In this document: positions 1-12,783 of the stretch, piece by piece | How the letters are laid out: the number at the start of each line of letters is the position of its first letter | Position numbering within the stretch: the stretch's first letter is position 1 | Source: Endothia cerciana | Lineage: Eukaryota > Ascomycota > Sordariomycetes > Diaporthales > Cryphonectriaceae | Length of the DNA: 64,000 bases | Direction: 5' to 3' | Assembly: GCA_026119935.1 (NCBI GenBank) | Contig: JALRMH010000040.1 | Coordinates: forward strand, 124,001 to 188,000 | Notes under the pieces: model-generated | What the model saw: the letters and a program-made list of their open reading frames with translations, nothing else | What the model was told of the DNA's origin: nothing | Database searches by the model: none | Position numbers and translations under genes: made by a program

Positions 1-596
1 GGAGGAGGCGCGCCCCCGGTTGTTTTGTAGGGCGGCGGGAGGGGTATGTGGTGAGCTTTTCCCGACGTGGGTTGGCTGGCTGGTTGGCTGGCTGGCTGGT
101 TGGCTGGCTTGTTGCACGCAAGGCTTGTCTGGCGATGTCTTGAGGTTCAAGGTTGGAAGTGGCTGCGCCGCCCAAAACTTTTTGTTATCGCCGCTGCGCA
201 AGGCGCTTATCAGTGGCATTTGGCCCCACAAATGATCAGCAGAATTATGGTTGCGGTGCAGTAAACTGCAGGCCGACTGCTTGCATTTTCAGCTGCCAGG
301 CGTGCTAGGTCGCCTTGGCAGGCGGGAATTACATATAACAGGCCTTAACCCAGCCCTGAAATCATCCGGTCCTACAGCAACGCCTCCCGGAACCCGCCTG
401 ATGCTGAACTCTATAACCTTTTCCCCCCTGACGCCGTCTATGCAGGAAGGTGTTGATTGGACCACCGGTCCTCCATTGGCAGTGAATGCCAGATGTAGAA
501 GCAGGAGGGGTCGAGGCTCCCTCGTGCCTGTCCTGAATGCACTGCGTCGGCCTGAGCGCCTGTGATTCTCCCCATGCCCCCCCAATGTCATGATCA
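1..596. other. Downstream flank of the Ptc7-like gene, no gene seen
   Basis: This stretch lies 3' of the minus-strand phosphatase gene. It starts with a GGCTGGCTGGTT-type tandem repeat at about 71-112. Short open frames on both strands show no family resemblance and no splice-compatible continuation, so I call no gene. Confidence 0.6.
71..112. repeat. GGCT/GGTT minisatellite-like repeat
   Basis: Imperfect tandem units of ggctggctggtt are directly visible. The tract lies outside any recognised gene. Confidence 0.8.
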
Positions 597-2075
597 TTAA
601 TAGTCATTATTTCGCGTGCAACGCGCTGCGACCACACTGATATCGTCCAGCTTGCCTAGACCTCATGTCAGCACCAGCCGTCCCCTGCCGATCCGGGACT
701 GGGGGGGGGCTCACCTCCTTCGCTTGGCAGGCCCTCCTCGATCGCATGCTCCATAAAGGGGCTCTCCGCGAACGGGTCCAGCGCAATCGTCTTCGCAGCC
801 AGCATCAACTCCTCGGCGACATAGGCCATCTCACCGCTCCCATCGACATACTCAGGCCGGTTGGCCCTGGCCCTGCCCTCGCCGGACTCCCACCTCCTGA
901 TGCTGCTGCTCACGTTCTCGACGATCTCGTGCGACCAGAGGTTGTCGATCACCCCGTCAGACATGGCGAGGACAACGTCCCCCTCCCTGATGGGAACCCT
1001 GTCCAGCACGGCGTTCTGCGCGGGCGTGTCCGGACTGTTGGTGCCCAGCTGGCGGGGACAATCGAACCAGTGCCACTGCTCCTGGGTCTTGAACACCAGT
1101 TCCCCGGAGCTCGGCCGCACCACCATCACCTGTGAGTCGCCCAGGTTCGTGACGTACAGCACGGGCGCGACACCGTCCCGCTCCGTGCGGGCGCCCGTCC
1201 CCCCGAGCCCCGCGTCGTCCAGCTCCTTGTAGAACAGCTGTGCGCCCGTCGCGGTTGTGGTCCCCTGCCAATCGGGCCCGGAGGTGGCCTCTTTCGTCAG
1301 CTCGAAGGCGCGCTGTAGGTATGCGACGGGGTCGGGAAGGTAGGCGGCGGCGCCGGGCCCGCGGGGCCGCCCGGCGTCTTCGCTCATGGCCGTCGCCCAG
1401 AAGTGCAGGATAAGTCTCGCCCAGAGGCTGTAGGAGGTCTGTTAGCCCAACGGCGAAGGCCACAAGGGGGTGGAGAGAGAGGTGGGGGGCGGGGGTCCGG
1501 ACATACCCAGCATGACCCCTGGGCCTCGCGCTCCATGCGCCTACGCCATCACTTGCCCCGATAAAGTAATCGCTTGCAAAAGCGGCGTCGTCCCCGTTGG
1601 TCCAGCCCTTGATCAGCTCCCCGTTGACCTTGGGACGCCTGTCGCGGCTGCGGTGGTGCGTGCTCAGCGGGTCGCTGAAGGAGCCCGACGGCGGGGATAG
1701 GAAGGGGGGCGGGAAGGGCCTCGGCGCGCGCTTTGCGAAGAGGGAGATGCCCGTCTCGAACTTGTAGGGCAGCTTAGGGAGCGCCGGGATCGTTCGGTCT
1801 TTGTCCTGTCGCCCTGCATTCCGGTCGTGGTCCTGGGCGTCTGGTCGGGTCCCGACGGGTGTGCTGCCGCCGCCGCTGCTGCTGTGATTACTGCCTAGGT
1901 CGGACGCTGTCACGGTCGCGAAGGCGACGCCGGCGGGGGTTGAGAGGGGCCTCCCTCGGTCATGGCGGGGCGAGAGGAGCCATGGCGGTGGTGAGAAGAG
2001 GGGCGTGTAGCAGAGCAGTGTGTGCCGGAGTTGACAGGGGATCGAGCTCGGTGATGGAAGGGGTGACTTCCTCAT
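597..2075 (-). CDS. ptc7: Ptc7-like protein phosphatase 2C (three exons)
   Basis: Exons read 2075-1507, 1427-715 and 655-597, giving 446 residues. Intron 1 is GTATGT..CTACAG (79 nt) and intron 2 GTGAGC..GTCTAG (59 nt). Visible PP2C motifs are GASDGVGAWS (metal-binding Asp, about residue 176), GTTTATG (about 245-251), LGDSQ (about 285-289) and MSDGVIDN (about 345-352). The last exon supplies GKLDDISVV, the conserved metal-binding C-terminal motif of the family, and stops at TAA 597-599. If intron 2 is not removed, the frame ends early at 668 and lacks this motif. Yeast Ptc7 is a mitochondrial Mn/Mg-dependent Ser/Thr phosphatase linked to coenzyme Q biosynthesis; that role here is by homology. 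The N-terminus is basic and Ser/Pro-rich with no motif. ATG 2075 is the most likely start, but an upstream in-frame ATG exists at 2336, so the start is less certain than the domain. Confidence 0.9.
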
Positions 2076-4769
2076 CCCAGCGATGAGGCACTTCAGGACT
2101 GGGATATGGGGGCGAGATTCTCTGGTCGCACGTCGTCCGCAGGGTCCGTCCGGATAGCTGTGGGAGAATAAGAAACTTGTTGAACAATGGCACGAAAAAT
2201 GCGCCGCGTTCAGGGTCGATTCGCGATTTGGTTCTGGGGGGGGGGGGTTGATCTGCCGATTGGGGGTACGTTGCGATAAGACTCTTCGGGATTTCAAAAG
2301 GGAAAAAGAGGGCTGCATGGATTTAGATGAGGACAAGGGTCTGCGACGATCATCCAGACTTTATTCCCCCCCCCCCCTTCCTTCTATTTTCTTTCTTATT
2401 CTGGAAGCACGCCGCAGACGTTTCTCTGCAGTTGTGGGCTGGGACGTATGAGGAAGGTTGTGTCGTATTCTGGTCTCTAGAGGGCAGACAACACAAGCTC
2501 AGACATGGAACACTGACAGCCCAGTAGTAGTTCGTCGATTGGAGACCTCCTCGTCTTGTTTTTCTCTTCCAGACGACGTCTACCGGACAGCACAGCACCG
2601 CGCCTCGCCTCATGTCTGTTGCCGATTTTCGGACGTCACTGGGGTGATTTCATAGTACAAAATGGTGGGCTCCACTCATCATCACATCTAAGCGCTCCTT
2701 CACCAGGAGGGGTGTTGGGGGGGGGGGGGTGTAAGTGCACCGTAATCTGACGACCGATCTTGGCCAGGAACGAACAGCTTGGCCCAGGGGGTATCTATGC
2801 TGCCTGGGCCTCCTCATAGCATAGGATCAAGGGCTGCAAGAGCCATTGCCCGTAGCTCATCGTCGAGGCCTAAACCTTGCTGGCAACTCGGTCCGAGGCC
2901 GAGCTTGACAGCTGCTAGCCACGTGCGGCCTGCGGAGTATCATCGCCTTGCAACGTCCGCGAGACTTCTCGTACCGAGATTGTGGAGAAGATGGGAAAGA
3001 GATGAGGCTGATACTGTTGAACGCCGAGGTGCGACGTGGTATGGAGTAGGGGACTCGCCTTGATAGGTTATTGGGCGCCCTCGATGAGGTGGTGGAATTG
3101 GGTGTTCAATGTCATAAGATCCGCTCATTGGATCATATCATACCATACCTGTGCTACGTAGCACGGACGGCGTCACCACAGCCAGTCGGTAACAGCAGCG
3201 GGCGGCCGGGGCAAAAACACCAGCCCACATGGGTTCTGCAAGCAGCAGGGAGCCCTGTGTGCGACTCTTATCCCCCATATACTTCTCTCCGACGTGAGCC
3301 GAGGTGTATCCTACACAGTAACGTGAACCCACCGGAGCACAAGGGCGGACAGCGAGATTGAGGCGGTTTTGTGGATTTGCTGCTTGCCGCACCATGGAGG
3401 CCCGCCGGGTTCCGGAATGTCGAGAGATGGGCTTCGGGGGGGGGAGGGGGGGGAGAATGAATCAGTAAGAATTCCAGCCGCCCTCATGTCCGAGATTCAA
3501 GATGTCTCATGGGCCTCTGGTTGAATCGGCTGCTAATGTCCACGAAATGGCGGGCCACGCGTCGCGCGCCGAGGCTGTGTAAGGTTTCTGTATTACCTCT
3601 CAACCTCGGGCTCGGTGCGAGACCGAATAAAAAAATAAAAAAAATTCATTCATGAGTACGTCCGGCCTCAGACTCGGTGTCTTGCCGTTGTCCGTGTCCG
3701 TGTCCCGTAAAGAAGGAGTTAACCTAGGCTCGGTCCCTCGGAGATACTGAAACTTATTATCTTGTCGCGGGCTCGACTTTTCTTTTCGAGGCCCCCTCCC
3801 TCCTTGGACCACGGCCACATAGATACGTGTCTCCGGGTGAGGATCTGCCATGCCCTGTCTTTCGAAAAGAGATCGAGCCTGGTCAGTCCGGTGTCGATAC
3901 CATGTATCGTATGGCTGGCGCGAGGCACCTAAGCACGAGTTTCTCACCGACTTCAGTGCGGTGAGGTTATACAGAAACAGTACATAGTAGATGCTTGATA
4001 AACCGGAGCTGTGCCAGGTCTCCCGCCTGCCCGATAGGTCGAGTTTCAGGTGCACGTGAGTGGATCAGAGGAGCCACTGGCTACCCGGAGGGAAAAATCT
4101 CCGGAAGCTACAGAACAAATGCTACATCATCGCAGTGACGGTGGAGCGCTGGGTTCTGTGTTGCTGGTGCCGGTCTGGAGAGGTTGATGACGGGGGCTGA
4201 GCCGAACCCGAAGAAGGGGACCTAGAGGCGGTAAAGGCGCCCCCTTGTTAGGCAGGAATCTGCAATCCTCGACCAGTCGACACAGAGCCCGGGCCCGGGG
4301 ACCTGGAGATCGACCTGTGGAGCCCTGACAGGACAAGGGACGGATCACACCTCAGCAAGACCAGAGACATAGGACCCGCAGCTGCGCCTTCAGGGACAAG
4401 GGGCCACTCGCCACCAAGTGTCAACGCCAAGAAGAGGCTTGAAGGGGGCCGGATACGAAAATGTGTTGAGGTTGGGCAGGGCGGGCGCCCAAGGCTGGAG
4501 GCTGGACAGCCCTGAGCGCAGGGCGCCGCCGAGACCTGGGACCGCTAGAGCCATGCCGTGTATCTATAGTAAGCCCCGAGCCATGGTCAGCTGGTGGCGA
4601 GGAGGACGCCGACCTTGACAGCTAGGCTGTATTCCTGAGGTCGGAAGTACCGGGGGGCACGCTCGGCGGTGCCACCCGAGCTGCGAGTCGGCCAGATCCC
4701 GGAAGAGAGGACGAGGTGGCCGGATGAGGGCTGTCTGTCTGTATCTGGTCGTGTGGTGAGGGGAGAAGT

Positions 4770-4771
<2 letters not shown>

Positions 4772-4801
<30 letters not shown>
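4772..4801. repeat. (GT)n microsatellite
   Basis: About 15 uninterrupted GT units are visible in non-coding DNA. Confidence 0.95.
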
Positions 4802-4803
<2 letters not shown>

Positions 4804-5748
4804 CCGAATCCTTTCCCGGGCTCGTGGCCTGGGTTGCTGCAGGACGGACACGGGTGAACAGGAAGCGGGGCCTCCCTCGCAGGTTGCGTACGCGTATAGC
4901 AGAGACGGGTTGCTGCGACGTGTGTGGCACGCAGCCCGTACTGGGCTGGGTATACAGTAGTAGTAAGCTGTACCTGCAGGTATACGACATCAGCACAACT
5001 AACCCACGCCAGCCACCGGCTCCGTGGAGCACACGGTACCCGCCTATCCCAGCAAGCTGAATGGCGGCGTGGTGAGTGATGCCGACGTGCAATCTCTGAC
5101 GAACCCGTGTTGTCCCTGCCCCTGCCTCTCCGGCAGTAGGGTTTGTGGTGGTGGTGCTGGTGGTGGTGCTGGTAGGACGGCGCTTCGCTCTCTTGCAGGA
5201 ATCACCTGCAATGGCGCTCGGCTGAGGCGATCAGGTGAGCGTCCTGCAGGCCGGGGACGCGCGCACATACGGTGGTGCGTGTCAGGTCTTGGTTCATCCC
5301 CTGCAGGCAGAGGGTCGCCACGCCCAGCCCGCTTTGATTCTCTGTGGACTAGCTATGGTAAGCTGCCTGGCCTAACGCTAGACTTGGGACAAGAGATGAC
5401 CATCAAAGTGGTGATATCACCCCCGCCCCCCCCCCCCACCCCAAACACAAGATGAAGTCATATGCAAACAAGAACCCCCCTCCCGAGTTGGGCTTGGGCT
5501 TGGGCAAACAGACGCGAGAATCCAAAAGACGGAAGGGCCGGGACGGATGCTGAACTTCTTCTGAGCCGGGCCAGGGACTAGACGGTAGTCGATCTTCTAG
5601 CTGCGCTTGGCAGCATTCCTCCACGGCACGTCCTGTGTGCTCTGGGTCGTGCCGAGATGTTGCGTGCCCAGGTACTGCATACTGTGGTGTATATGCAGCT
5701 CCAGGTGTGTGAAACATACCGAGCTGCTCCTTTTCGCTCTTGTCGTCT

Positions 5749-5790
5749 GGGTGCGGGTGCGGGTGCGGGTGCGGGTGCGGGTGCGGGTGC
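5749..5790. repeat. (GGGTGC)n hexanucleotide repeat
   Basis: About seven tandem GGGTGC units lie in non-coding DNA. Confidence 0.95.
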
Positions 5791-7512
5791 TCCCTCAAAG
5801 GGGGCTCACGACGGGCATCTAGAGTTTCCTCGCGCCCCTCGGACCGCACCGTACTACTGTACTGCTGTACTACCATGTACGTCTATGTATGGTACCGTCC
5901 TCGTCTCCTGCCATCAGGGCCGGCTGGGCACCCAGGGACCTATTTGCCCCTGCCCCCAAAAACCCTCCTCCGGACGGTCCAGATATTTGTCTTCTCCGGA
6001 TGATTCCAGAGGCTCTCTCCACACAAGCCGTCGGCGCCAGGCTTAGCGCTTGACAAGCACATTGCCCACCAGCACTCCCGGCCACGGGCTTCCAGACCCT
6101 GACCAGGACCGCACTACGAGATCATCTTGTGGGCATCGCGCAGGCCCGGAATCCCCAGGCTCACTCACCAAGGTGTGTTGGGGCTGAGGGAGGAGTAGAC
6201 AGCAAGGTTGCTCTCGCCGGGGAGAGGGCGTCTCCAGAGGTTGAATCTTCCAATAAACTTGTTCGCCTCCGGACCACCCGGCAAATCCTTACTCACCTCA
6301 CCACTGTTGACCGGCCCCACGACCAGAGAGGGGAGGGGGCCCTGTTCCCGCCTTGCAGCAGCGCAAGTACCTACCATACGGTACTTACCTCATAGAGTAC
6401 TCCCATATATACCGCCTGTGCCCGGCCAGCCCACCCCGTCGAGAAGCAGCTCTGATCTGGAGAGGGCTGCACACACAACCGCCCTGCGAAGGGACAGCAG
6501 CATACGGCCCCCCCAGTCCACCTGCGATCTTCAGCAGCAGCCAGGGGCGGGGCCTGTCTGAGCACCGGTACATTATACCAGACGCACGCAAACAGGCCTG
6601 ACGCCGGATGGGGCCACAAAAAAGTAGCGCGAGCTTGCGACCTGACGTATGATGGTGCAGGCCCTTGCGCGGATCCCTCGCCTCGTCCACATCCGCGCAG
6701 GTTCAAGCACCGGCGGCGGCAAGCCATTTGCGACCTTTCGAGACTACACACGCTCACTACAAAGCTGCCGCTCCCCCTTCGCACCAGCCCTTCCAGGGTT
6801 CGAAGTTTCTCTTGTCTGCCGTCTCGAGACAACCTCACCCCAACCGAGGCTCGTCAGCCCAGCGCCTGAGTGCCCCGTCCCGCAGCCCCCCGCCGTCCCG
6901 CTCAGCGATCGCCTGGAGAGGACCAGCCCCGAGGGGAGCGAGCACTCGTCATTACTGAACGACACGGCTCTTGGCGAGCGCCGAGCACGACATCCACACC
7001 TACACTGCATCGGACCACCGCACCGAGCAGCGCTGGCGCCTCCTCTGGAGACCGCTCCTCCTCCTGGGTTATCCTCCTCGAAACCCGGCACCGTTCGCCC
7101 TTTTCTGATTCTGTGCGCAGGTGAGTTCTCCTGCGTCGGCCATATGGGCTGACGGTGCGGTCAATGCCCTTGTCTCACTCGGGCTGCCCGGGCTGGAGGG
7201 CATTCTTTCGTTCACCTTTAGCACAGCCCGCCTTGTTGACGTATTTGTCCACTGATCTGCCCTTACGCGGCCAAGACCCATGGCCCAACCGAGACACGTC
7301 GGAGCGGCTAGGCGGCTGACACCTTTTTTTTTCTTCCCCCCCCCTCCCAGGCTGGGGGGAAATCTCAGCAGAGGGAAAAGCTCGAGCGACGCGCAATAAA
7401 GGGATCGTTGGAGGAGGATAAAAATGGGCCGGAATCGAGGTGAGGACTTCGTCGGGTCTGCCTGGCTCCATCCCCCCCCCCCCCTTACGAACCGCCTCAG
7501 CACTGCACACAC

Positions 7513-7538
7513 GCACACACACACACACACACACACAC
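7513..7538. repeat. (CA)n microsatellite
   Basis: Uninterrupted CA units. A short (TCTGG)n tract follows at about 7575-7599. Confidence 0.9.
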
Positions 7539-7922
7539 CGCGCTGCACTGTACATACTCTGCCCTGTTGCCGGCCTGGTCTGGTCTGGTCTGGTCTGGCC
7601 CCGCCCTGCCCTGCCGGGCACCCAACATTTCCCAGAAGATTAAGAACTTATTTACACCCCTGGACCTCCTGGACAAAGCCGTGGCCCTCCGCGCCCCTCG
7701 CTGCAGCGCGTCACCTCCTGACTAGGCCCGCCTCGCATTCTCACATCCCCATTACAGGGGGACCCATCCCCGTCACCCTATCCCTCCCCGCGCCGTCATC
7801 TTATTGCAACAACCCCAGCGTCGTCACGCCCCCCCCCCCCCATGTCTTTGGGCTCGGCGGCCGCGCTTCCTTCGTCACTCATGGTGTGCTGACTCTTGGG
7901 ATAACCACCAGTCCTCTCGTTT

Positions 7923-10900
7923 ATGTCCCAGCTCTCTGGGCATAGCAACAGGGACTCGAACCTCACAACGCCCAGCTCGTCGCCCCCCCACGACGGCCCG
8001 ACTTATCCTTTCCCGCCGGCGATCAACACACACCGCAACTCGACCCCTATACAACAACCCTCGTCGCCACACCCGTCATCACCGGTAGACACGCCCCTCA
8101 CGAACAGCCCCAAGGGCCGCAATCGAAGCAATTCCGGGCGCCCCTTGTCCATAGTACAGACCTTCCAGCCGCCCCTCATGGACGTCGGCGAGGCCATCCC
8201 GGAGTTGCAGCCCATCTTCACCTTCCTCAACAGCCACTCCAACAAGCTATACCAGGAGGGCTACTTCCTGAAGCTCGATGACCAGAACACACGTGCGTCT
8301 GACTGATGAGCCCCGCGCCGCCTCCCCCTTCCTCTGGCATTGGGCATCTCTTTAACGTCTTCGCAGATGGGCGCCCGAACCCAGACAGGACATGGACCGA
8401 GTGCTTCGCCCAGCTGGTGGGCACGGTGCTGTCGCTGTGGGACGCCGCAGAGCTAGATGCCGCCGGCGAGGACGGAGAGGTGCTTCCCAAGTTCATCAAC
8501 CTCACAGATGCATCTATCAAGATGGTAAGTTATCGCCCTGGGGCGCGAGGGCCAGGACGGGGAGGTATCCGCCGGGTGCTGACAGGCCTCGCAGATTGAA
8601 TCGTTACCGACCAGGTCCAACGACGAGCAGCCGCTTCAGAACATCCTGAGCATATCGACGGCTGGCAGGAACCGCTACCTGCTCCACTTCAACTCACACC
8701 ATTCACTGCTGCAGTGGACCGCGGGCATCAGGCTGGCCATGTTTGAGCACTCGACGCTGCAGGAGGCTTATACGGGCGCATTGATCGCTGGCAAGGGCAA
8801 GACCCTGAACAACATCAACCTGATCATGGACCGGGCGAGGTTCAAGACAGAGGAATGGGTCAGGGTGAGGTTCGGGGCGGGCGTCCCCTGGCGGCGGTGT
8901 TGGTGTGTCATATCGCCACCCGACGAGAAGGAATACCAGAAACTGCAGAAGGAGCTGAAGAAGAGGTCGCCCTACGACCACTCGAGGCCGCCCCTGCTGA
9001 GGGGCGACATCAAGTTCTACGACACGAAGAAGGATGGAAAGAAGCAGAAGAAGGCCAAGCCGATCGCCTCCATCACCGACGCCTTCTCGTGCTATGCCAT
9101 CTACCCTCAAGCGAAGTCCCTGATCGACGCCTCGACGCTGATCAAGATAGAGGGGAACATCACCATCCACTCCGACCCGCCGTCGTCGACCGAAGGCTTC
9201 ATCTTCATCATGCCCGAGGTGCCCCCAGCTGTCACGGGTTTCGAGATGCTCCTGAGATTCCTGTTCCCGACGTGGGACACCTTCGGCCTCTATGGTCGCC
9301 CCGGGCGGCTGGTCGCCAGTGTTCTGGACCCGAGGTCCCTCATGTTCGCCATGCCCAAGCATAGGAGATATGGGTACCTGGAGATACTCGATGTGACCAA
9401 CCTGATCGTCAACGAAGGGAGCGGCTCGTGGTCGGAGAGGGACTGGAAGAAAAAGCTGAAGGAGCTGACCGGGGAGAGGATGAACGCTGTGGAAGACGGG
9501 ACCATGACACAAGGCCGGAGCGCCAGCCGCAGGAATAAACGTCTCAGCACCGGCCCCTCGGCGCCTGGCGGTGCAAGGGCGCGCGTGGGCTTCTCCGAGG
9601 AGGAGCCCGCTGTCCGGACGTCTCGGTCATTCTCGCTCGGGACGCCTGGGCCGCGGACAGACTCGGCTCCTCCGGCAGACAGGGTTCGTGCTCCGAACGC
9701 CATGGCCGACGTGACGGGTCATCAGCGCAACAACTCGGATACACACATTCGGCCCAACGGCCTGGATGGCTTCGCGCCGCATCTGAACGATGAACGGCAC
9801 GTTGCGGGCGTCCCGTCCAGAGGGCAGACACCCATCCGGTTCGCAAATGACCTCGCATCGACGCCCGAAAGGGTCAGCTCGGAGGACGACTCCATCGGTT
9901 CGACCCCGCCGGTACAGGACCTTGAGAACATGCACAAACTGTCCAGCCCGGAGCCCGTACAGGCACCACCAGCTTTTGCGCACGCGCGTACTGCGCGCCC
10001 TGAGAGGGCATACCACTCCCCAGAGCTCCGGAGAGCTACAAGCCGCCTCTCCATGGCTACTCTGCAGCAGCTGGGCATGGCCCTCAAGACCGGCATAGAC
10101 CCCGCCCTGACGGAAGGCAAAGCCGAGAGGCACAGTGGGGAAGACAGCGCAGATTCCCCGTCAGGTCAAATAGACTCGAGGGGTCAAGCGGTACTTACAA
10201 ACGCCAACGCTAACCCGGTAGGAATGACTGCTAATTTGAATGGATCCCGTGAAGGCCTGACAGCTCCCAACAACAACACGCCACCACGTTCTCCTGGGTT
10301 GCCCCCACCCCAGATGAGCCTTGAGCAGAAGAGATCTAGGTCTCCGCTGAACCAGGCGGCGGGACCGTCCGGGCCTCAGGGCGGCGGGCGGCGTCCGCCT
10401 GCTGGCCCAGGCCCTTACCCGCAGGGTGACCAGGGTGGCAGGCCACAGTATCCCCCTGGTGGCCCCGGACCTCAAGGGGCTCGTGGGCCTCTTCCCCCTC
10501 CCTACGGGCCTCCCGGGTCTCGAGGGCCTCCACCTCCTGGGTACGGCCGTGGCCGTGGCCGTGGCATGCCACCGCCACCAGGGCCCAATCCTGAGCAGCG
10601 GCGACCGTCTCCAGGGCCGACTCGTGGGCCCAATTCGTTTCAGCCTTATCAACCTTCGGGCAGGAATGGGCCCCCGCCTGGTACCCACAACTCGCCTCCA
10701 TCAGGCGGCGTCCAGCGCAAGCCGCTCCCTGGACTGCAGACGTCTCCTCCCATCCAGCGGAAGGCCTTGCCTACACGAGACGACAGCTTTCAGTCGGCAG
10801 GCGCGTCCCCGCGCAATGACTCCTTGCGGAGCCGAACAGGCGATGACACTCCCCTGTCCCCGACGACACCGAGCAGCTTCCGTGACCCCATCCTGGACGA

Positions 10901-12662
10901 AGCTGCCTTTCAGTTAGTGGACTCTCCAGAGTGGCACTCGCGGGACTATGACTACAGGCAGCAGCAGCAGCAGCAGCCGCAGCAGCCGCAGCAGCTACCG
11001 CCGAGGCAGCGTCAAGGAACAATGAGGAGTGAGGCCAGCAGTAATTACGACGATACAGCCTCAACAGCTAGCCCAGACTACGCTAGCACGAGAAAATCTA
11101 GCGAAACTCAAGAGTCGGTGGAACGGCCCCGCGCTGGTGTTCTGAAGACAGTAGGAGACACCGCCTCCTCCTCAGATTCAGGTTCCCATATTGAAATGCC
11201 TGACATCAACTTTGGCCCGACACTCAACCTTGCGCATGAACCGCGGACCATCAACCGTGGACCTTGGGTTCCTCCCAACCCGCCCGCTGCACAGCCGCCG
11301 AGATCTTACTCCCCGGGAGGTCCGCGCAAAACGCCCACGCTCACGACTCCCACCGCGAACATCACACCCAGTTCAGGCGAGATCGGGCACTACCGATCAG
11401 AGTCTGAAGATACCCTCAAACGCAGGAGTGTCGCCTGGCAGCCCGGCGTGGCTGTTGGCGGCGCGGCCGGTCAGGCTGCATTGTCACCTGAGGAGTTTGT
11501 GCACCGGAGGGCGGCAGCGGCAGCTTCAAATCCGCAATACGCCCATCAGCGGACCCCTTCTGGCAACACACTGGCCCAGATGGGGGCGCCGCCACTGAAG
11601 CGAAGCGGCAGCCAAGACCACCTGGCCAACCGGCACTCCAGGTCTAGCAGCGCAGACCTCCTCAAGCGTCGCAACTCTCAGGACTCCAGCTTTATGCTCG
11701 GGGCCAATGGAACAGGGGCCGCCAGCTCACACTTAACAGCCCGGGAGCAGGAGCATGTTGCGAGAGCGACGGGCACGCCCTTGATCAGTATCGCGACGAA
11801 TAACCAATCCGCATTCCAGCCTGGATTGGTCGGGGCGATTGATGCGCGCGAGAGGGAAAAGGCGCAGATGAAGCAGGGGTACAACTCTCAGACGGTCCAG
11901 AATGCCATCAATCAAAGGCAGCAACAGCACCAATACGCCCAGCAGCAGCACCAATACGCTCAGCAGCAGCAACAGTACGCCCAGCACCAGATGTACGGTG
12001 CCGCTTCGAACTCGGGCATGGGGAGCCTCAACAACATAGGCATGGCCATGAGTCCGGGAGCGCCGTCGATGTACGGTGGCAGTATGGGAATGCAGAACAT
12101 GGCCCGAGGTGGTGGGTACCCCGCCCCAGGACCACCACGCTCTGCCACGCTCTCTCCTCCTCCAGTTGGCATGGGTAACGTTGGGCCGATGAACCCGATG
12201 GGACCTCGGGCGCAGAGCCCTGGGCCGAGGTTCATGAGTCCCCCGCCGATGCAGGGATCTGGGCAGTACCCCCAGAGTCCTGGTTTTGCTCAACCTATGC
12301 AAATGCCCATGCGGATGCAGAGCCCTGGCCCAGGAGCTCCGATGCGGATGGGCAGCCCGGGTCCTGGAGCTGGGCCGATGCGGATGGCTTCTCCTGGTCC
12401 CGGGAACGGGCCGATGAGGATGGCATCACCGGGTCCTGGGGCCGGACCGATGAGGATGGCATCACCGGGTCCTGGGGCCGGACCGATGAGGATGGCATCT
12501 CCGGGCCCCGGTCGGATAGCTTCTCCTGGCCCTGGGCAGGGATTCAACAGGCAGATGACGCTACCGCCCCCGGGTCAATACATACCTATGCAGCCTGGCA
12601 CGCCTGGGACTCCCGGGACACCACGCGCACCCGTATTTCCTTACCATGGGCAAGCTTTCTAG
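7923..12662 (+). CDS. caf120: Caf120-like PH-domain protein, CCR4-NOT-associated (three exons)
   Basis: Exons are 7923-8292, 8367-8524 and 8595-12662, giving 1531 residues. Intron 1 begins GTGCGT and ends TTCGCAG; intron 2 runs GTAAGT..CTCGCAG. Splicing restores a continuous PH-type domain from about residue 111 (QEGYFLKLDDQNTHG) to about 226 (LLQWTAGIRLAMF), followed by the conserved block that typifies fungal Caf120/Skg3 proteins up to about residue 420. The remainder is low-complexity and probably disordered, rich in Ser, Pro, Gly and Gln. It has a polyglutamine tract near nt 10960-10990, QQHQYAQ-type repeats near 11920-11990, and tandem GPMRMASPGPG units near the C-terminus. In yeast Caf120 associates with the CCR4-NOT mRNA deadenylation and transcription complex; the same role here is inferred. 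ATG 7923 is the first ATG of the open frame. A C13 run ends about 80 nt upstream of it. Confidence 0.88.
12300..12540 (+). repeat. Coding tandem repeat (PMRMASPGPG-type) in caf120
   Basis: About six imperfect repeats of roughly 39 nt encode GPMRMASPGPGAG-like units. Adjacent copies between 12400 and 12500 are almost identical at nucleotide level, which suggests recent duplication or slippage. Confidence 0.85.
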
Positions 12663-12740
12663 CGGATCACGCGAGGTTCTGATAGCCGCCTTGTTCGCGA
12701 ATACTGTGTACGGGTTGAGGGGACTGTCTCAGCTCTCGGA

Positions 12741-12783
<43 letters not shown>

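Larger units (their letters stand above)
2076..7922. other. 5.8 kb intergenic region between divergent ptc7 and caf120
   Basis: No frame here shows a recognisable protein family. It holds poly-G/C runs at 2236-2247, 2366-2377, 2717-2729, 5426-5437, 7472-7484 and 7829-7841, microsatellites, and a pyrimidine-rich stretch after about 7400 that is probably the caf120 promoter and leader. The overlapping GC-rich frames at 6.6-7.2 kb are open on both strands, are low complexity, and are not called. Confidence 0.6.

Noticed and set aside
7945..7970. Minus-strand GGTTCGAGTCC resembling a tRNA B box
   Set aside because: The flanking bases do not form a T-stem, no acceptor stem or A box is placed correctly, and the site lies inside caf120 exon 1.
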